DNA of 64,000 nucleotides from UBA6168 sp965222975 (lineage in GTDB: Bacteria; Bacteroidota; Bacteroidia; Chitinophagales; Saprospiraceae), in contig CBDCVJ010000044.1 in assembly GCA_965222975.1 (NCBI GenBank), positions 124,001 to 188,000 on the forward strand, in the 5' to 3' direction. This document shows positions 8,901-17,781 of this stretch, piece by piece. Position 1 is the first letter of the stretch. Each line of letters opens with the position of its first letter. Position numbers and translations under genes: made by a program. The notes below the pieces were generated by a model that saw only the letters and a list, made by a program, of their open reading frames with translations, had not been told where the DNA came from and did not search any database.

Positions 8901-10067
8901 ATGCCAAAACTTACCATTTGCGGCGGCGGTAATGCCGCCCACGTCCTGATTGCGCTGGGGGCCAAGGCCGGCTGGACGGTTGATGTTTTCGCGCCTTTGG
9001 CCGATGAAGCCGAACGCCTGCGGGCCGGTGTGGTTACGGGCCAGGGGATTACGGCCCATTTTGGCGAACAGCGGGTAACTGGCCGGCCCTATCGCGTCAG
9101 CACCGACCCGGCCGAGGTCATCCCCGGCTCAGAATTGGTAATATTGGCCTTGCCCGCCTTTGCCCACGGCTCCACCTTGCAAGCCATTGCCGACTATCTC
9201 GACCACGGCGTAACCATTGGCGCCTTGTCGGCCCGGGGGGGCTTTGATTTTCAGGCTCAGGCTATCCTGGATATAGAGCGCTTGTCCCCCCGCCTTTTTG
9301 GGCTACAGACCCTCCCTTGGGCCTGCCGGATCACCACCTACGGTCAGGCGGTTGAAGTGTTAGGCACCAAAGCCTCAGTCGATCTGGCCGCCTTCCCCGC
9401 CGGCGAGGCCCCCGCTCTGGCCGATCAACTATCCAACTTACTGGGGCTGCCGCTGCCGCCGGTCGCCTCATTCTTAACCTTGACCCTATCCAATACCGGC
9501 CAACTGATCCACCCCGGTATTATGTGCGGTTTGGGCCGGGGCAAAGAAGCAGCCACCTTCACGGCAGATGACATCCCCCTCTTCTACCAGGGCGTCGATG
9601 AGCATACCGCAGACCTACTCCAAGCCATGAGCGATGAAGTGCAAGCCATTGCCTCGGCGTTGGCCACGGTCGGGACGTTTGACCCGCAGGAAGTACACGC
9701 TTTGTATGATTGGCTGCTCCGCTCGTATGCGGATGATGTGGCCGATAAGAGCAGCTTGCGCCGGGCCTTCAATACCAATCGCGCCTACATCGGGCTGAAG
9801 ATCCCAACCAGGCCCGTCGACGCGGATACCTTCGTCATCGACTATGCCGGCCGCTATCTGTCTGAGGATGTCCCGTTTGGGCTGGTGGTGTTACGGGGTA
9901 TCGCTACGCTCGTTGGCACCAGCACTCCTACCATTGATGAGGTCATCACCTGGGCGCAAAATCGATTGGGGCAGCAATACTTGGTTGAAGGGGCGTTTTC
10001 CGGCACTGATTTGGCTGCTACCCGCGCCCCGCAAGAGTATGGATTGGCCGTTGATGATTTATTATGA
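8901..10067 (+). CDS. NAD/NADP octopine/nopaline (opine) dehydrogenase family protein
   Basis: 388 residues from ATG 8901, where the Rossmann glycine motif follows at once (MPKLTICGGGNAAHVLIALG). A longer frame from 8829 is rejected because it would translate the inverted repeat. Residues about 3-150 form the NAD(P)-binding domain (VILALPAFAHGSTLQAIADYL). The C-terminal octopine-dehydrogenase domain carries the conserved LSNTGQLIHPGIMCGLGRG near residue 200 and DYAGRYLSEDVPFGLVVL. The family reversibly oxidises the secondary-amine link between an amino acid and a 2-oxo acid (or reduces 2-oxo acid plus amino acid). The gene lies 36 bases upstream of the mutase fusion and near a Dpp transporter, which favours a catabolic role on an imported opine-like compound. 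The substrate cannot be read from sequence. Confidence 0.88.
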   Translation: MPKLTICGGGNAAHVLIALGAKAGWTVDVFAPLADEAERLRAGVVTGQGITAHFGEQRVTGRPYRVSTDPAEVIPGSELVILALPAFAHGSTLQAIADYLDHGVTIGALSARGGFDFQAQAILDIERLSPRLFGLQTLPWACRITTYGQAVEVLGTKASVDLAAFPAGEAPALADQLSNLLGLPLPPVASFLTLTLSNTGQLIHPGIMCGLGRGKEAATFTADDIPLFYQGVDEHTADLLQAMSDEVQAIASALATVGTFDPQEVHALYDWLLRSYADDVADKSSLRRAFNTNRAYIGLKIPTRPVDADTFVIDYAGRYLSEDVPFGLVVLRGIATLVGTSTPTIDEVITWAQNRLGQQYLVEGAFSGTDLAATRAPQEYGLAVDDLL

Positions 10068-10103
10068 TTAACCGTTAAATTTGGTACCGGAGGAAAACCC
10101 AAA

Positions 10104-13100
10104 ATGGCTGCTGAGGAAAATGACTTACCAGACGAAAACCTAAAACGGCGCGTGATGGTGGGCGCCATCGGCGCGTGCGTACATAATTTGGGCGTTGAAG
10201 GGTTTGCTGATTGGATGGCGGATAAGGGGCTGGGCTATGTCAGCGTAAAACTCGGCCCGGCTGTGCCCATCCCAGAGGTGATCAACAAAATCCGCGAGGC
10301 TCGCCCGGAGGTCGTCGGCATTTCAATGCGCCTGGGCGATCTGCACGTGGACAAGCTCATCGGCGAGTTTATTGAGCTGGCGACGAAATATGATCTTCAT
10401 TCCCGCAAAAGCGGCATTCGCTTCGCCTTTAGCGGTCTACGCCCCGCCGCAAATGTGGTGCGGGCGATGACGGGCGTCCTCCCGGAGCCGGATGAATTTA
10501 CGCCGGAGGATGAACGTCACTTCGATCTGGCCCAGGTTGCCAGAGATTTTGCCCAAAAACCACACTTCCAAAATTTTTTTGACCTGGTCGCCGACGACTA
10601 CATCACCATGGAAGAGTTGGAGCATTTCGCCGAACGCAGAATCGAGCGCAAGCAGGCCCAGCAAATTGAATGGTCTGACTACCTGGTAGAGCGAATCAGG
10701 CAGGTGCGCGAACAAGAAGACCGGCCCATCATCCGGGCGCATATCGGCATTGCCGCCGAAACCATTGAACCAACCATCGCGGCCATTGAAAAGCTGGCCG
10801 AGGCTGAGGCGTTTGAAATTGTCTCTCTGGCCCCGGACCAACCTTCGCAAGAGATGCTGGCTAAGTTCATTCGGGGGGAAGAAGACCCGGACAAATATTT
10901 GCGCGGTCAGGGGGGGGCACCGATCCGCACCGCTGAAGACCTTGACCGCCTCAAAGCCGCCTCGCAGCGGGGCAACTTCCCCATGACCCGCATCTACAGC
11001 GGTACTGATGAATTAGTCACCCTGGCCCAACTGTGGGAAAAACACCTCAACATGTGCTTCCCGGCGGTACCCATCTTCTATTATAATGAGCTGGACGGGC
11101 GCGGCCCCATCTCCATTCGCGATAGCTTTACCGAACATTATGACACCATCCGCTGGTGGGCCGAGCAGGGCAAGCCGGTGGAAATCAATGATCCCCATCA
11201 ATGGGGCCTGCGTTACGCCTCCGACGATATGCAAGTGACCGACCACGTTCTGAGCGCCCTTATCGCCTTGAAAATGGGCGTCAAACATTACGTCATGCAG
11301 ATGATGTTTGAGCTACCCCCCGAAATCAGCGCCATGGATGATCTGGCAAAAATGAAGGCCGCTTTCGATCTGGCCGAACCGCTCACCCGCCATTACGATT
11401 TCAACATCATCCGCGAAACCCGCTCCGGCCTGCCCAGCTTTCCCCCCAATCTGTACCAGGCCAAAGGGCATCTTGCTTTTGGCATTTACACCCAACTCTA
11501 TATGGAGCCGGACATTCTGCACGTGGTCTCTTTCCCGGAAGCGCACCACGAGGCCAAGGCCGAGGACATCATTGAGTCCTGCGAGTTGACCAAGCAAGTT
11601 TGCTGGGACTTCAAGAAGGGCTATGTGCCGGATATCTGGGCAGACCCAAAGATGCAAGCCCGCAAGCGGGAGCTAAAAGAGGGAGCGACGTACAACTTAC
11701 TGCACGGTGCGCTGCTGGGCGGCTATTGCGGTCCGGTGACGGTGGAGAATTTCCGGGATTGGGCCAAAGAGCCGGAGACGGATTCAGAACGCAACTTTGA
11801 AACGATGCTCCTCTCATTTGCTGATGAAGCCAATTACCGCACCGAAACCTGCGGCCTGATCAGCCCCGACACTATGGACCTGGGGCTGCAAACCGGCCTC
11901 TACCAGGCTCCGCACATCACCGTCATCGACCGGCGCTACGAGTTGGCCGGGGCGTGCCGCACCAAGGTGGTCGATGGCATGTGCCGCACTGACCAAGTCT
12001 ACGGCATCAAGGTTAAGAGCGAGTTTGAGCGCGTCGATCTGGTGCGCCGGCGTTTCCCCTGGTACTTCGATGACCAAATCCAACAAGCCGACGATGTCTC
12101 CTTCATCACCGAAGAGGTTGAGCCGATTGACCGCGAGGCGGTGCTGGAAGCACGCCGGCGGTTGGGGTTACAGCGCCAAGACCTGGATACCCTCAAGGCA
12201 CTAGTGGTCGATTTTGGCAGCACCTTCACTAAAATCGGCCTGTTTGATGCCGCCACCGAAGCCTTCGATCTGCATTACGTCCCCACCACGCCCGATGACC
12301 TGCGCCTTGGGCTGGCCAGCGGCTTGGGCGTTCTGCCGGACTGTGAAGCGCGGGGTGACTGGCAACCGCTGGAACAGGCGATGAACCGCTTCGATGTCAG
12401 GCTTCCATGCTCCAGTGCCAAGGGCGGCCTGAAGATGGTCACCGTTAGCTTGGTGAAGGAAGAAAGCGGTTTCGCCGCCGACCTGGCCGCCCTGACCGCC
12501 GGGGCCAAGTTGCTCAACAGCTACGGCAACAAGCTCACCCCGGAGTCTGCCCGTGCTATTTATGAGCAAGATCGGCCGGAGATCATCCTCCTGACCGGCG
12601 GCGTTGATCACGGCGGCGATACGGAAACCCAACTGCACAATGCCCACCTGCTGGCCGAAAACGTCCAATACGCCACCTACGCCGATTACGGCGTGCCCGT
12701 CATTTATGCCGGTAATCAAGACTGCCGGGCCGAGATTGAGCGCATCTTCAAAGACTATGGCGTTGATATTCGCCTGACGGCTAACGTGATGCCTGAAGTT
12801 AACAAGTTCCAAATTGAGGTAGTCAACGAGGCGATCCGGGAGCTATTCCAAACGGTCATCATTCGGGGTAAGGGGTTTGATATTGTTGAAGAGTACATGA
12901 GTGAAAAATTTATCCCCACTCCCCGTGCGGCCTTCCGGGGCATCAATTTGCTGGCCAAGGGATACGGCGATCAACCCGGCCTGGGCAACATTATGGCACT
13001 CGATATCGGCGGGGCAACCACTGACTTCTACTCAAACGTGCTTGACAATCCTCTGTACGCCTATCCCGGCGATGACAATGCCAAACGTCTGAAACGGACC

Positions 13101-13796
13101 ATTCTCAAAACGCCCAATACACCGCTGGCCTATCGCCGGGTTGAGGGGAAATATGGTCTCAGCTACAACGCCGAAAACGTGAAAGAGTTGCCCCGTTTCC
13201 TGCGCGGCACGATGGTCCGCGATCTGAACCACTTTCTAACCGAACAGTTCGATGGCCTTGCGCCCGACTCCAATGATTCGTTCAGCCAGTTTGTCAACCG
13301 AACAAGTTGGGGCCTCAATATCGATCTGGACGGCTATCTGAGTTGGGTCTCGGCCAACCCGCTGCAAATGCCCCAATCCCGGCTGGAGAACGCCGCCCGC
13401 TCCTTCCTGGCCAGCGAGATCATGGCCATCGCCACTAAACGCAACCTGGGTTATGTTGAAGAGACCGAAACCTACTTCATGCAATACGGGGTCAATTTCT
13501 TTAACCAGCCGGTGTCAACATTGCTCATCGGCGGCACCATCTATCACAAAATGAAAAGCGATGACCCGGATTTACAGCAAGACCTGAGCCTGATTGCTCA
13601 AGGTGCCCGCTATGACCCCAGGCAATCGAGCATCCTGCGTCCCAGCGGTTCGGTGCTACTTGATGCCTCGTATCTGATCTCCATTTTGGGAGGGCTATAC
13701 GGCCGCATCGATCCGGAACGTGCGCTGCGGGTGATGCGTCGAGAACTGGTTCCGTTGGATGTCGCCGGAGCAGTACCCGTCGCTGTGCCGGCGTAA
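10104..13796 (+). CDS. B12-binding / glutamate-mutase-like / MutL (GlmL) three-part fusion
   Basis: 1,230 residues behind a good ribosome binding site (GGAGGAAAA). Residues about 15-150 resemble the small cobalamin-binding subunit: ACVHNLG at 24-30 keeps His27 and Gly30 of DxHxxG (Asp is Cys), and VVGISMRLGDLH matches the second B12 loop. Residues about 270-560 resemble the GlmE barrel (IRWWAEQGKPVEINDP, then GVKHYVMQMMFELP, ETRSGL, SFPEAHHEAKAEDIIES). From about residue 693 to the end is a MutL/GlmL-type ASKHA ATPase (VVDFGSTFTKIGLFD, LLTGGVDHGGDTE near 829, ALDIGGATTDF near 962, LLIGGTIYHKM). In clostridia GlmS, GlmL and GlmE are separate proteins; here coenzyme-B12 binding, catalysis and reactivation appear on one chain. 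It likely performs a carbon-skeleton or amino-group rearrangement of an amino acid. The family is from recognition; the substrate is inferred from the opine dehydrogenase neighbour. Confidence 0.8.
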   Translation: MAAEENDLPDENLKRRVMVGAIGACVHNLGVEGFADWMADKGLGYVSVKLGPAVPIPEVINKIREARPEVVGISMRLGDLHVDKLIGEFIELATKYDLHSRKSGIRFAFSGLRPAANVVRAMTGVLPEPDEFTPEDERHFDLAQVARDFAQKPHFQNFFDLVADDYITMEELEHFAERRIERKQAQQIEWSDYLVERIRQVREQEDRPIIRAHIGIAAETIEPTIAAIEKLAEAEAFEIVSLAPDQPSQEMLAKFIRGEEDPDKYLRGQGGAPIRTAEDLDRLKAASQRGNFPMTRIYSGTDELVTLAQLWEKHLNMCFPAVPIFYYNELDGRGPISIRDSFTEHYDTIRWWAEQGKPVEINDPHQWGLRYASDDMQVTDHVLSALIALKMGVKHYVMQMMFELPPEISAMDDLAKMKAAFDLAEPLTRHYDFNIIRETRSGLPSFPPNLYQAKGHLAFGIYTQLYMEPDILHVVSFPEAHHEAKAEDIIESCELTKQVCWDFKKGYVPDIWADPKMQARKRELKEGATYNLLHGALLGGYCGPVTVENFRDWAKEPETDSERNFETMLLSFADEANYRTETCGLISPDTMDLGLQTGLYQAPHITVIDRRYELAGACRTKVVDGMCRTDQVYGIKVKSEFERVDLVRRRFPWYFDDQIQQADDVSFITEEVEPIDREAVLEARRRLGLQRQDLDTLKALVVDFGSTFTKIGLFDAATEAFDLHYVPTTPDDLRLGLASGLGVLPDCEARGDWQPLEQAMNRFDVRLPCSSAKGGLKMVTVSLVKEESGFAADLAALTAGAKLLNSYGNKLTPESARAIYEQDRPEIILLTGGVDHGGDTETQLHNAHLLAENVQYATYADYGVPVIYAGNQDCRAEIERIFKDYGVDIRLTANVMPEVNKFQIEVVNEAIRELFQTVIIRGKGFDIVEEYMSEKFIPTPRAAFRGINLLAKGYGDQPGLGNIMALDIGGATTDFYSNVLDNPLYAYPGDDNAKRLKRTILKTPNTPLAYRRVEGKYGLSYNAENVKELPRFLRGTMVRDLNHFLTEQFDGLAPDSNDSFSQFVNRTSWGLNIDLDGYLSWVSANPLQMPQSRLENAARSFLASEIMAIATKRNLGYVEETETYFMQYGVNFFNQPVSTLLIGGTIYHKMKSDDPDLQQDLSLIAQGARYDPRQSSILRPSGSVLLDASYLISILGGLYGRIDPERALRVMRRELVPLDVAGAVPVAVPA

Positions 13797-13833
13797 GGTT
13801 ATGTGGAATGAGCATTATCTGAAATGAAAACCA

Positions 13834-13918
13834 AGCCAGTCAGCACTTCAGCATTTCAGCAATCAGTGCCGCTACACGCCGCTTCGCTAACAGCTTTTAG
13901 CTGACCGGCTGACTGGCT
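13834..13918. repeat. Inverted repeat between mutase and transporter genes
   Basis: AGCCAGTCAGC at 13834-13844 is mirrored exactly by GCTGACTGGCT at 13908-13918, with further partial pairing inside (CAGCACTTCAGC, AACAGCTTTTAGCTG). It could attenuate transcription between the mutase and the solute-binding protein gene; no T-tract follows. Confidence 0.55.
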
Positions 13919-14013
13919 ATTTACAAGGGAGGTGATACCGAAAACAGGCACACACCCAATAATCCTGCTGATCAATCACGCTTATGCCAACACCTAACTA
14001 TCTGGAGGAAGAA

Positions 14014-15669
14014 ATGTACAAGAAACTATTAAGATATAAAATCTTGCTCATGGTCTTGTTGCTCCTGACCTTCACGCTCATAGCCGCGTGTGCCCCGGCG
14101 GGGACCGTCGGTCAAACAGAAATTGTAGTGACGGCGACCCCGGAACCGGCCCGGCAAACTCTGATTGTTGCCCTGGCCGGAGCGCCCACTTCGCTGGACC
14201 CGGCTGACCATCGTAGCCGCCAGTCAGAAACCGTCATTCGCAACATGTTCGATGGCCTGGTTACCCGTGACACCCGCAACGGCGTTCACCTGGAACTGGC
14301 CGAAGAACTGAACTGGCTGGACGAGACCACCCTGGAAGTGAAATTGCGCCAGGGCGTCAAATTCCACAACGGCACTGAAATGACCGCCGACGATGTGGTT
14401 TTCACCTTCAACCGCATTATCCAGGCCGATGCCATCGAATACCCCGAAGCGCACACCTCCCCTCGCAAGGGCCTCATCGCGCCGCTGGAAGCGGTAGAAA
14501 AGGTTGACGAATACACCGTCAACTTTAGCTTCAGCGGCGTTTGGCCCCCGGCGATGCAGTTGCTGGTCCACCAGCAGATTGTATCCAAAGCCTACCTGGA
14601 AGAAGTCGGCACCGAAGGCTTCATCGCCAACCCCGTCGGCACCGGCCCCTTCAAATATGTGGAGGGCCAACTCGATGACCAGATTGTGCTGGAACGCTTT
14701 GACGACTACTGGGGCGGCGCGCCCGACCTGGAACCGGTCGGCCCGGCGCAAGTAGAGAAGGCCATCTTCCGCGTCATTCCGGAAGCCTCAACCCGCGTGG
14801 CCGCCCTGCTGGCCGGCGAGGTTGATATCATCCAGGCCGTACCGGCTGAATTGATCGACACGCTGGAGCAAACCCCCGGCATCGCCGTGAAGACCGCCCC
14901 CGGCACCGAGCCGATGTGGCTGCAACTCAATATCAACGATCCTCTCTTCGCCGAGGTCAATGTGCGCCAGGCCCTTAACCTGGCTATTGATAAGGACCTG
15001 ATTGTGGAGGCGATCTACGGCGGTCGCGCCGTGTCCATCCCCGGCCCGCTTTCGCCGTTCAACAACTTTGTCAATACCGACCTCAGCCCGTACCCTTATG
15101 ATCCGGTGCAAGCGCTCGCGCTCCTGGCGGAAGCCGGCTGGGCCGACAGCGACGGCGACGGCATGCTTGACAAAGAGGGCCAGACCCTTGCTTTCACCAT
15201 CGACACCATTGAACGCTGGCGTCCCCTGGCCGAAGCTGTGGCCGGCATGTACCGCGAAATTGGCATTGATGCCGGTGTGCGCTTCTGGGAGTACAGCGTG
15301 GTCAAGCCACAGTTGCTCGGTTGTGAGCGGCAAGCCTACATGGACGACTGGGGCGATTCCGCCTTCGACCCTGTAGGTCATTTTGAGGCCAAATGGCACA
15401 CCTTCGTAGAGGGTCAACCTTACGGACGCGGCAACTTTATGTGCTACAGCAACGAGCGGGTCGATGAGCTGATCAAAGCCGGTGAAACCGAAGCGGATCA
15501 GGCGCGACGTCAAGCCATTTACGACGAGGCCCAACAAATTGTTTATGATGAGGCCCCCGCCGTCTTCCTGATTCTGCCCGGCGTGGCCGAAGCCAGCTCC
15601 GACCGCGTTGAAAATTGGGAACCCGCCTCAGACAGCCGCCTCAATTTGCATGATGTGAGCTTGAAGTAG
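14014..15669 (+). CDS. ABC transporter family 5 peptide/opine-binding lipoprotein
   Basis: ATG at 14014 follows CTGGAGGAAG and opens a lipoprotein signal (LLMVLLLLTFTLIAAC); an ATG at 13984 has no signal peptide directly after it. The mature 525-residue part shows the family 5 signature: LAGAPTSLDPADHRSRQSE, VIRNMFDGLVTRD, LEVKLRQGVKFHNGTEMTADDVVFTFNR, NPVGTGPFKYVE, VRQALNLAIDKDLIVEAI. It captures oligopeptides, opines or related ligands outside the cell and hands them to the two permeases downstream. It is followed by a short palindrome and then dppB-like. The linker just after the lipid cysteine is Pro/Thr/Glu-rich, common in this phylum. Confidence 0.92.
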   Translation: MYKKLLRYKILLMVLLLLTFTLIAACAPAGTVGQTEIVVTATPEPARQTLIVALAGAPTSLDPADHRSRQSETVIRNMFDGLVTRDTRNGVHLELAEELNWLDETTLEVKLRQGVKFHNGTEMTADDVVFTFNRIIQADAIEYPEAHTSPRKGLIAPLEAVEKVDEYTVNFSFSGVWPPAMQLLVHQQIVSKAYLEEVGTEGFIANPVGTGPFKYVEGQLDDQIVLERFDDYWGGAPDLEPVGPAQVEKAIFRVIPEASTRVAALLAGEVDIIQAVPAELIDTLEQTPGIAVKTAPGTEPMWLQLNINDPLFAEVNVRQALNLAIDKDLIVEAIYGGRAVSIPGPLSPFNNFVNTDLSPYPYDPVQALALLAEAGWADSDGDGMLDKEGQTLAFTIDTIERWRPLAEAVAGMYREIGIDAGVRFWEYSVVKPQLLGCERQAYMDDWGDSAFDPVGHFEAKWHTFVEGQPYGRGNFMCYSNERVDELIKAGETEADQARRQAIYDEAQQIVYDEAPAVFLILPGVAEASSDRVENWEPASDSRLNLHDVSLK

Positions 15670-15678
15670 GCCCATCGT

Positions 15679-15708
15679 CGTAGGGGCGAGGCACGCCTCG
15701 CCCCTACG
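15679..15708. repeat. Perfect 30-bp palindrome (REP-like), with degenerate copy at 17732-17757
   Basis: CGTAGGGGCGAGGC and GCCTCGCCCCTACG flank a two-base centre (AC). A decayed copy (GTAGAGGCGAGGCACGTCTC, then GCCCCC) occurs in the gap between the dppC-like and dppD-like genes. The element sits in two intergenic gaps of the same operon, so it may shape mRNA stability there. A similar unit is common in GC-rich Chloroflexota DNA. Confidence 0.75.
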
Positions 15709-15772
15709 ATCATCGCTTCCTGCCATTGTCAACTATCAATTCTCCATTTTCAATTGTTTCACAGGATTTCCC

Positions 15773-16783
15773 TTGAGAGCCGTCAAAATTCTAGAACGCA
15801 TTCTCTATACGCTGCCGATCATGTTTGGGGTGGCCATAATCGTCTTCGTCTTCATCCGCCTGACCCCCGGCGATCCGGTTGACATTATGATGGGCCAGGG
15901 TGGCGCAATTTCGGAAGGTGAGATCGAAAATCTGCGCAGCGAATTTCATCTCGATGAGCCGATTGCCACCCAGCTATGGTATTTCCTGCGTGATGCAGCA
16001 GGTGGCGATCTGGGCTACTCTTACATCAAAAAGAAGCCCGTGACCACCCTCATTGCCGAACGCTTACCGGCCACTATTGAACTGGCGGGCGGGGCGCTCA
16101 TCTTTGCCTTGCTGATCGCCTTTCCCATCGGCATCATTTCTGCGGTGCGGCAAAACTCGCTGCTTGATCGCCTGAGCATGGGTAGTGCCTTTCTGGGTAT
16201 TTCGATGCCGGGCTTCTGGCTGGGCATCGTCCTCATCCTGGTCTTCGCCGTTTGGCTGAAATGGCTGCCCGTGCAAGGTCGCCTGGCCCATGATGTCGAA
16301 TTGCGCCAGATCACCGGCCTCTATGTCCTCGATAGCCTCATCACCGGTAATGGCCCGGCCTTGTGGAGCAGCATCCGGCACCTGTTGCTCCCTTCCATCA
16401 CCTTGGGGGCGGCGGTGGCAGCGATTGTGGCCCGCGTGTTGCGCTCTAGCATGTTAGAAATTCTGCGGGCTGATTACGTCCAACTCGCCAGAGCCAAGGG
16501 TGCGCCGGAGAATCGGGTGGTCATCAAACACGCCCTCCGCAACGCCCTCATCCCGACTGTCACGGTGGTGGGTCTGCAAGTGGGGGTGTTGCTGGGCGGC
16601 AATATGATTGTTGAGACGGTCTTCGGCTGGCCCGGCCTGGGGCGCATCGTCGTGGAGGCGATTTTCAACCGCGACTTCCCGTTGATTCAAGGCTCGGTGA
16701 TGGTCTACGCCTTCACTTTTGTGATTGCCAATCTGATTGTTGATGTCTTGTACACCTATCTGAATCCAAAAATTACTTTATGA
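15773..16783 (+). CDS. Dipeptide/opine ABC transporter permease, DppB type
   Basis: 336 residues from a TTG start preceded by CAGGA; no ATG is available nearby without losing the first helix. It has six hydrophobic segments, the DppB opening (LERILYTLPIMFGVAIIVFVFIRLTPGDPV), and the EAA loop that docks on the ATPases (VQLARAKGAPENRVVIKHALRNALIPTVTVVG). It ends overlapping the next gene by four bases (ATGA), showing translational coupling. Forms the channel with the DppC-like partner. Confidence 0.92.
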   Translation: MRAVKILERILYTLPIMFGVAIIVFVFIRLTPGDPVDIMMGQGGAISEGEIENLRSEFHLDEPIATQLWYFLRDAAGGDLGYSYIKKKPVTTLIAERLPATIELAGGALIFALLIAFPIGIISAVRQNSLLDRLSMGSAFLGISMPGFWLGIVLILVFAVWLKWLPVQGRLAHDVELRQITGLYVLDSLITGNGPALWSSIRHLLLPSITLGAAVAAIVARVLRSSMLEILRADYVQLARAKGAPENRVVIKHALRNALIPTVTVVGLQVGVLLGGNMIVETVFGWPGLGRIVVEAIFNRDFPLIQGSVMVYAFTFVIANLIVDVLYTYLNPKITL

Positions 16784-17712
16784 GTACCTCACCCTCCATC
16801 GATCCAACACGGGCCTGGCGGCACCCCTGGCAAATTCGGCTAGGGCTGTGGCGGCGCGGTTTGAGCGAATTTTTCAGAGAATTGAGCCACCATCCCATTG
16901 CTTTGGCGGGCGGCATCATCGTCATGCTTTTCATTCTGGCCGCGATCTTCGCCCCGCAGTTGACGACGCACGATCCCGAAATTGGCAGTTTGCGCCAAAG
17001 GCTCCAACCGCCTGCCTGGCAGGCAGAGGGCCAGACCGATTTCCTTGTCGGCACCGATGCTCAGGGCCGCGATTTGCTGACTCGTATCATCTTTGGGGCG
17101 CGGATATCGCTGCTGGTCGGGGTGTTGACCGTTGCCATCTCGGTGACGGTAGGGGCCGGGCTGGGTGCGCTGGCCGGATATTTCCGGGGCTGGCTCGATA
17201 CACTGCTCTCCCGTTTCGCTGATTTGCTGATGGCCTTCCCCTTCCTCATTTTCGCCATTGCCATGATGGCCTTTGTCGGGCCTGGTTTCGGCAACCTGAT
17301 CCTGGCTTTAACCTTCAAAGGCTGGGTTGAGTTTTTTCGCCTGGTGCGCGGCGAGATGATGAGCGAGAAAACCCGTGAATATGTTGAAGCGGCTCGTGCT
17401 TTGGGCCGCAGTGACGTTGCCATTATTGTGGCCGAAATTCTACCCAACATCATTCAATCGGTCTTTGTGTTGGGCACGCTTCGTATGGGCTTCTTCATTG
17501 TCACCGAGGCTTCGCTCAGCTTTCTTGGCCTCGGCATCCAGCCGCCCACGCCGGCCTGGGGATCGATGGTGGCCGAAGGGCGTGACGTCATGCTGACGGC
17601 CTGGTGGGTCTCAACCCTACCCGGTTTGGCCATTGTCCTGCTCGTCCTTTCGCTCAACATTTTTGGCGAAGGGTTACGGGATGTTCTCGATCCGAGGCTG
17701 AAAGTAGAATGA
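16780..17712 (+). CDS. Dipeptide/opine ABC transporter permease, DppC type
   Basis: 310 residues. It begins with a cytoplasmic tail and one helix (HPIALAGGIIVMLFILAAIFAPQL), then the DppC core: VGTDAQGRDLLTRIIFGARISLLVG, and the EAA loop (EYVEAARALGRSDVAIIVAEILPNIIQSV) followed by ASLSFLGLGIQPPTPAWGSM. The start overlaps the dppB-like stop by four bases. Complete, with normal family length. Confidence 0.92.
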   Translation: MSTSPSIDPTRAWRHPWQIRLGLWRRGLSEFFRELSHHPIALAGGIIVMLFILAAIFAPQLTTHDPEIGSLRQRLQPPAWQAEGQTDFLVGTDAQGRDLLTRIIFGARISLLVGVLTVAISVTVGAGLGALAGYFRGWLDTLLSRFADLLMAFPFLIFAIAMMAFVGPGFGNLILALTFKGWVEFFRLVRGEMMSEKTREYVEAARALGRSDVAIIVAEILPNIIQSVFVLGTLRMGFFIVTEASLSFLGLGIQPPTPAWGSMVAEGRDVMLTAWWVSTLPGLAIVLLVLSLNIFGEGLRDVLDPRLKVE

Positions 17713-17781
17713 GAAATGGAGATCAGAGATTGTAGAGGCGAGGCACGTCTCGCCCCCGACTCGCCCTGACCGGTAAAAACG

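Noticed and set aside
12201..12812. Antisense frame of 203 residues opposite the mutase fusion
   Set aside because: GC-rich shadow of a strongly supported gene; no family motif and no ribosome binding site.
14788..15537. Antisense frame of 249 residues opposite the peptide-binding protein
   Set aside because: Overlaps a complete lipoprotein gene with clear family motifs.
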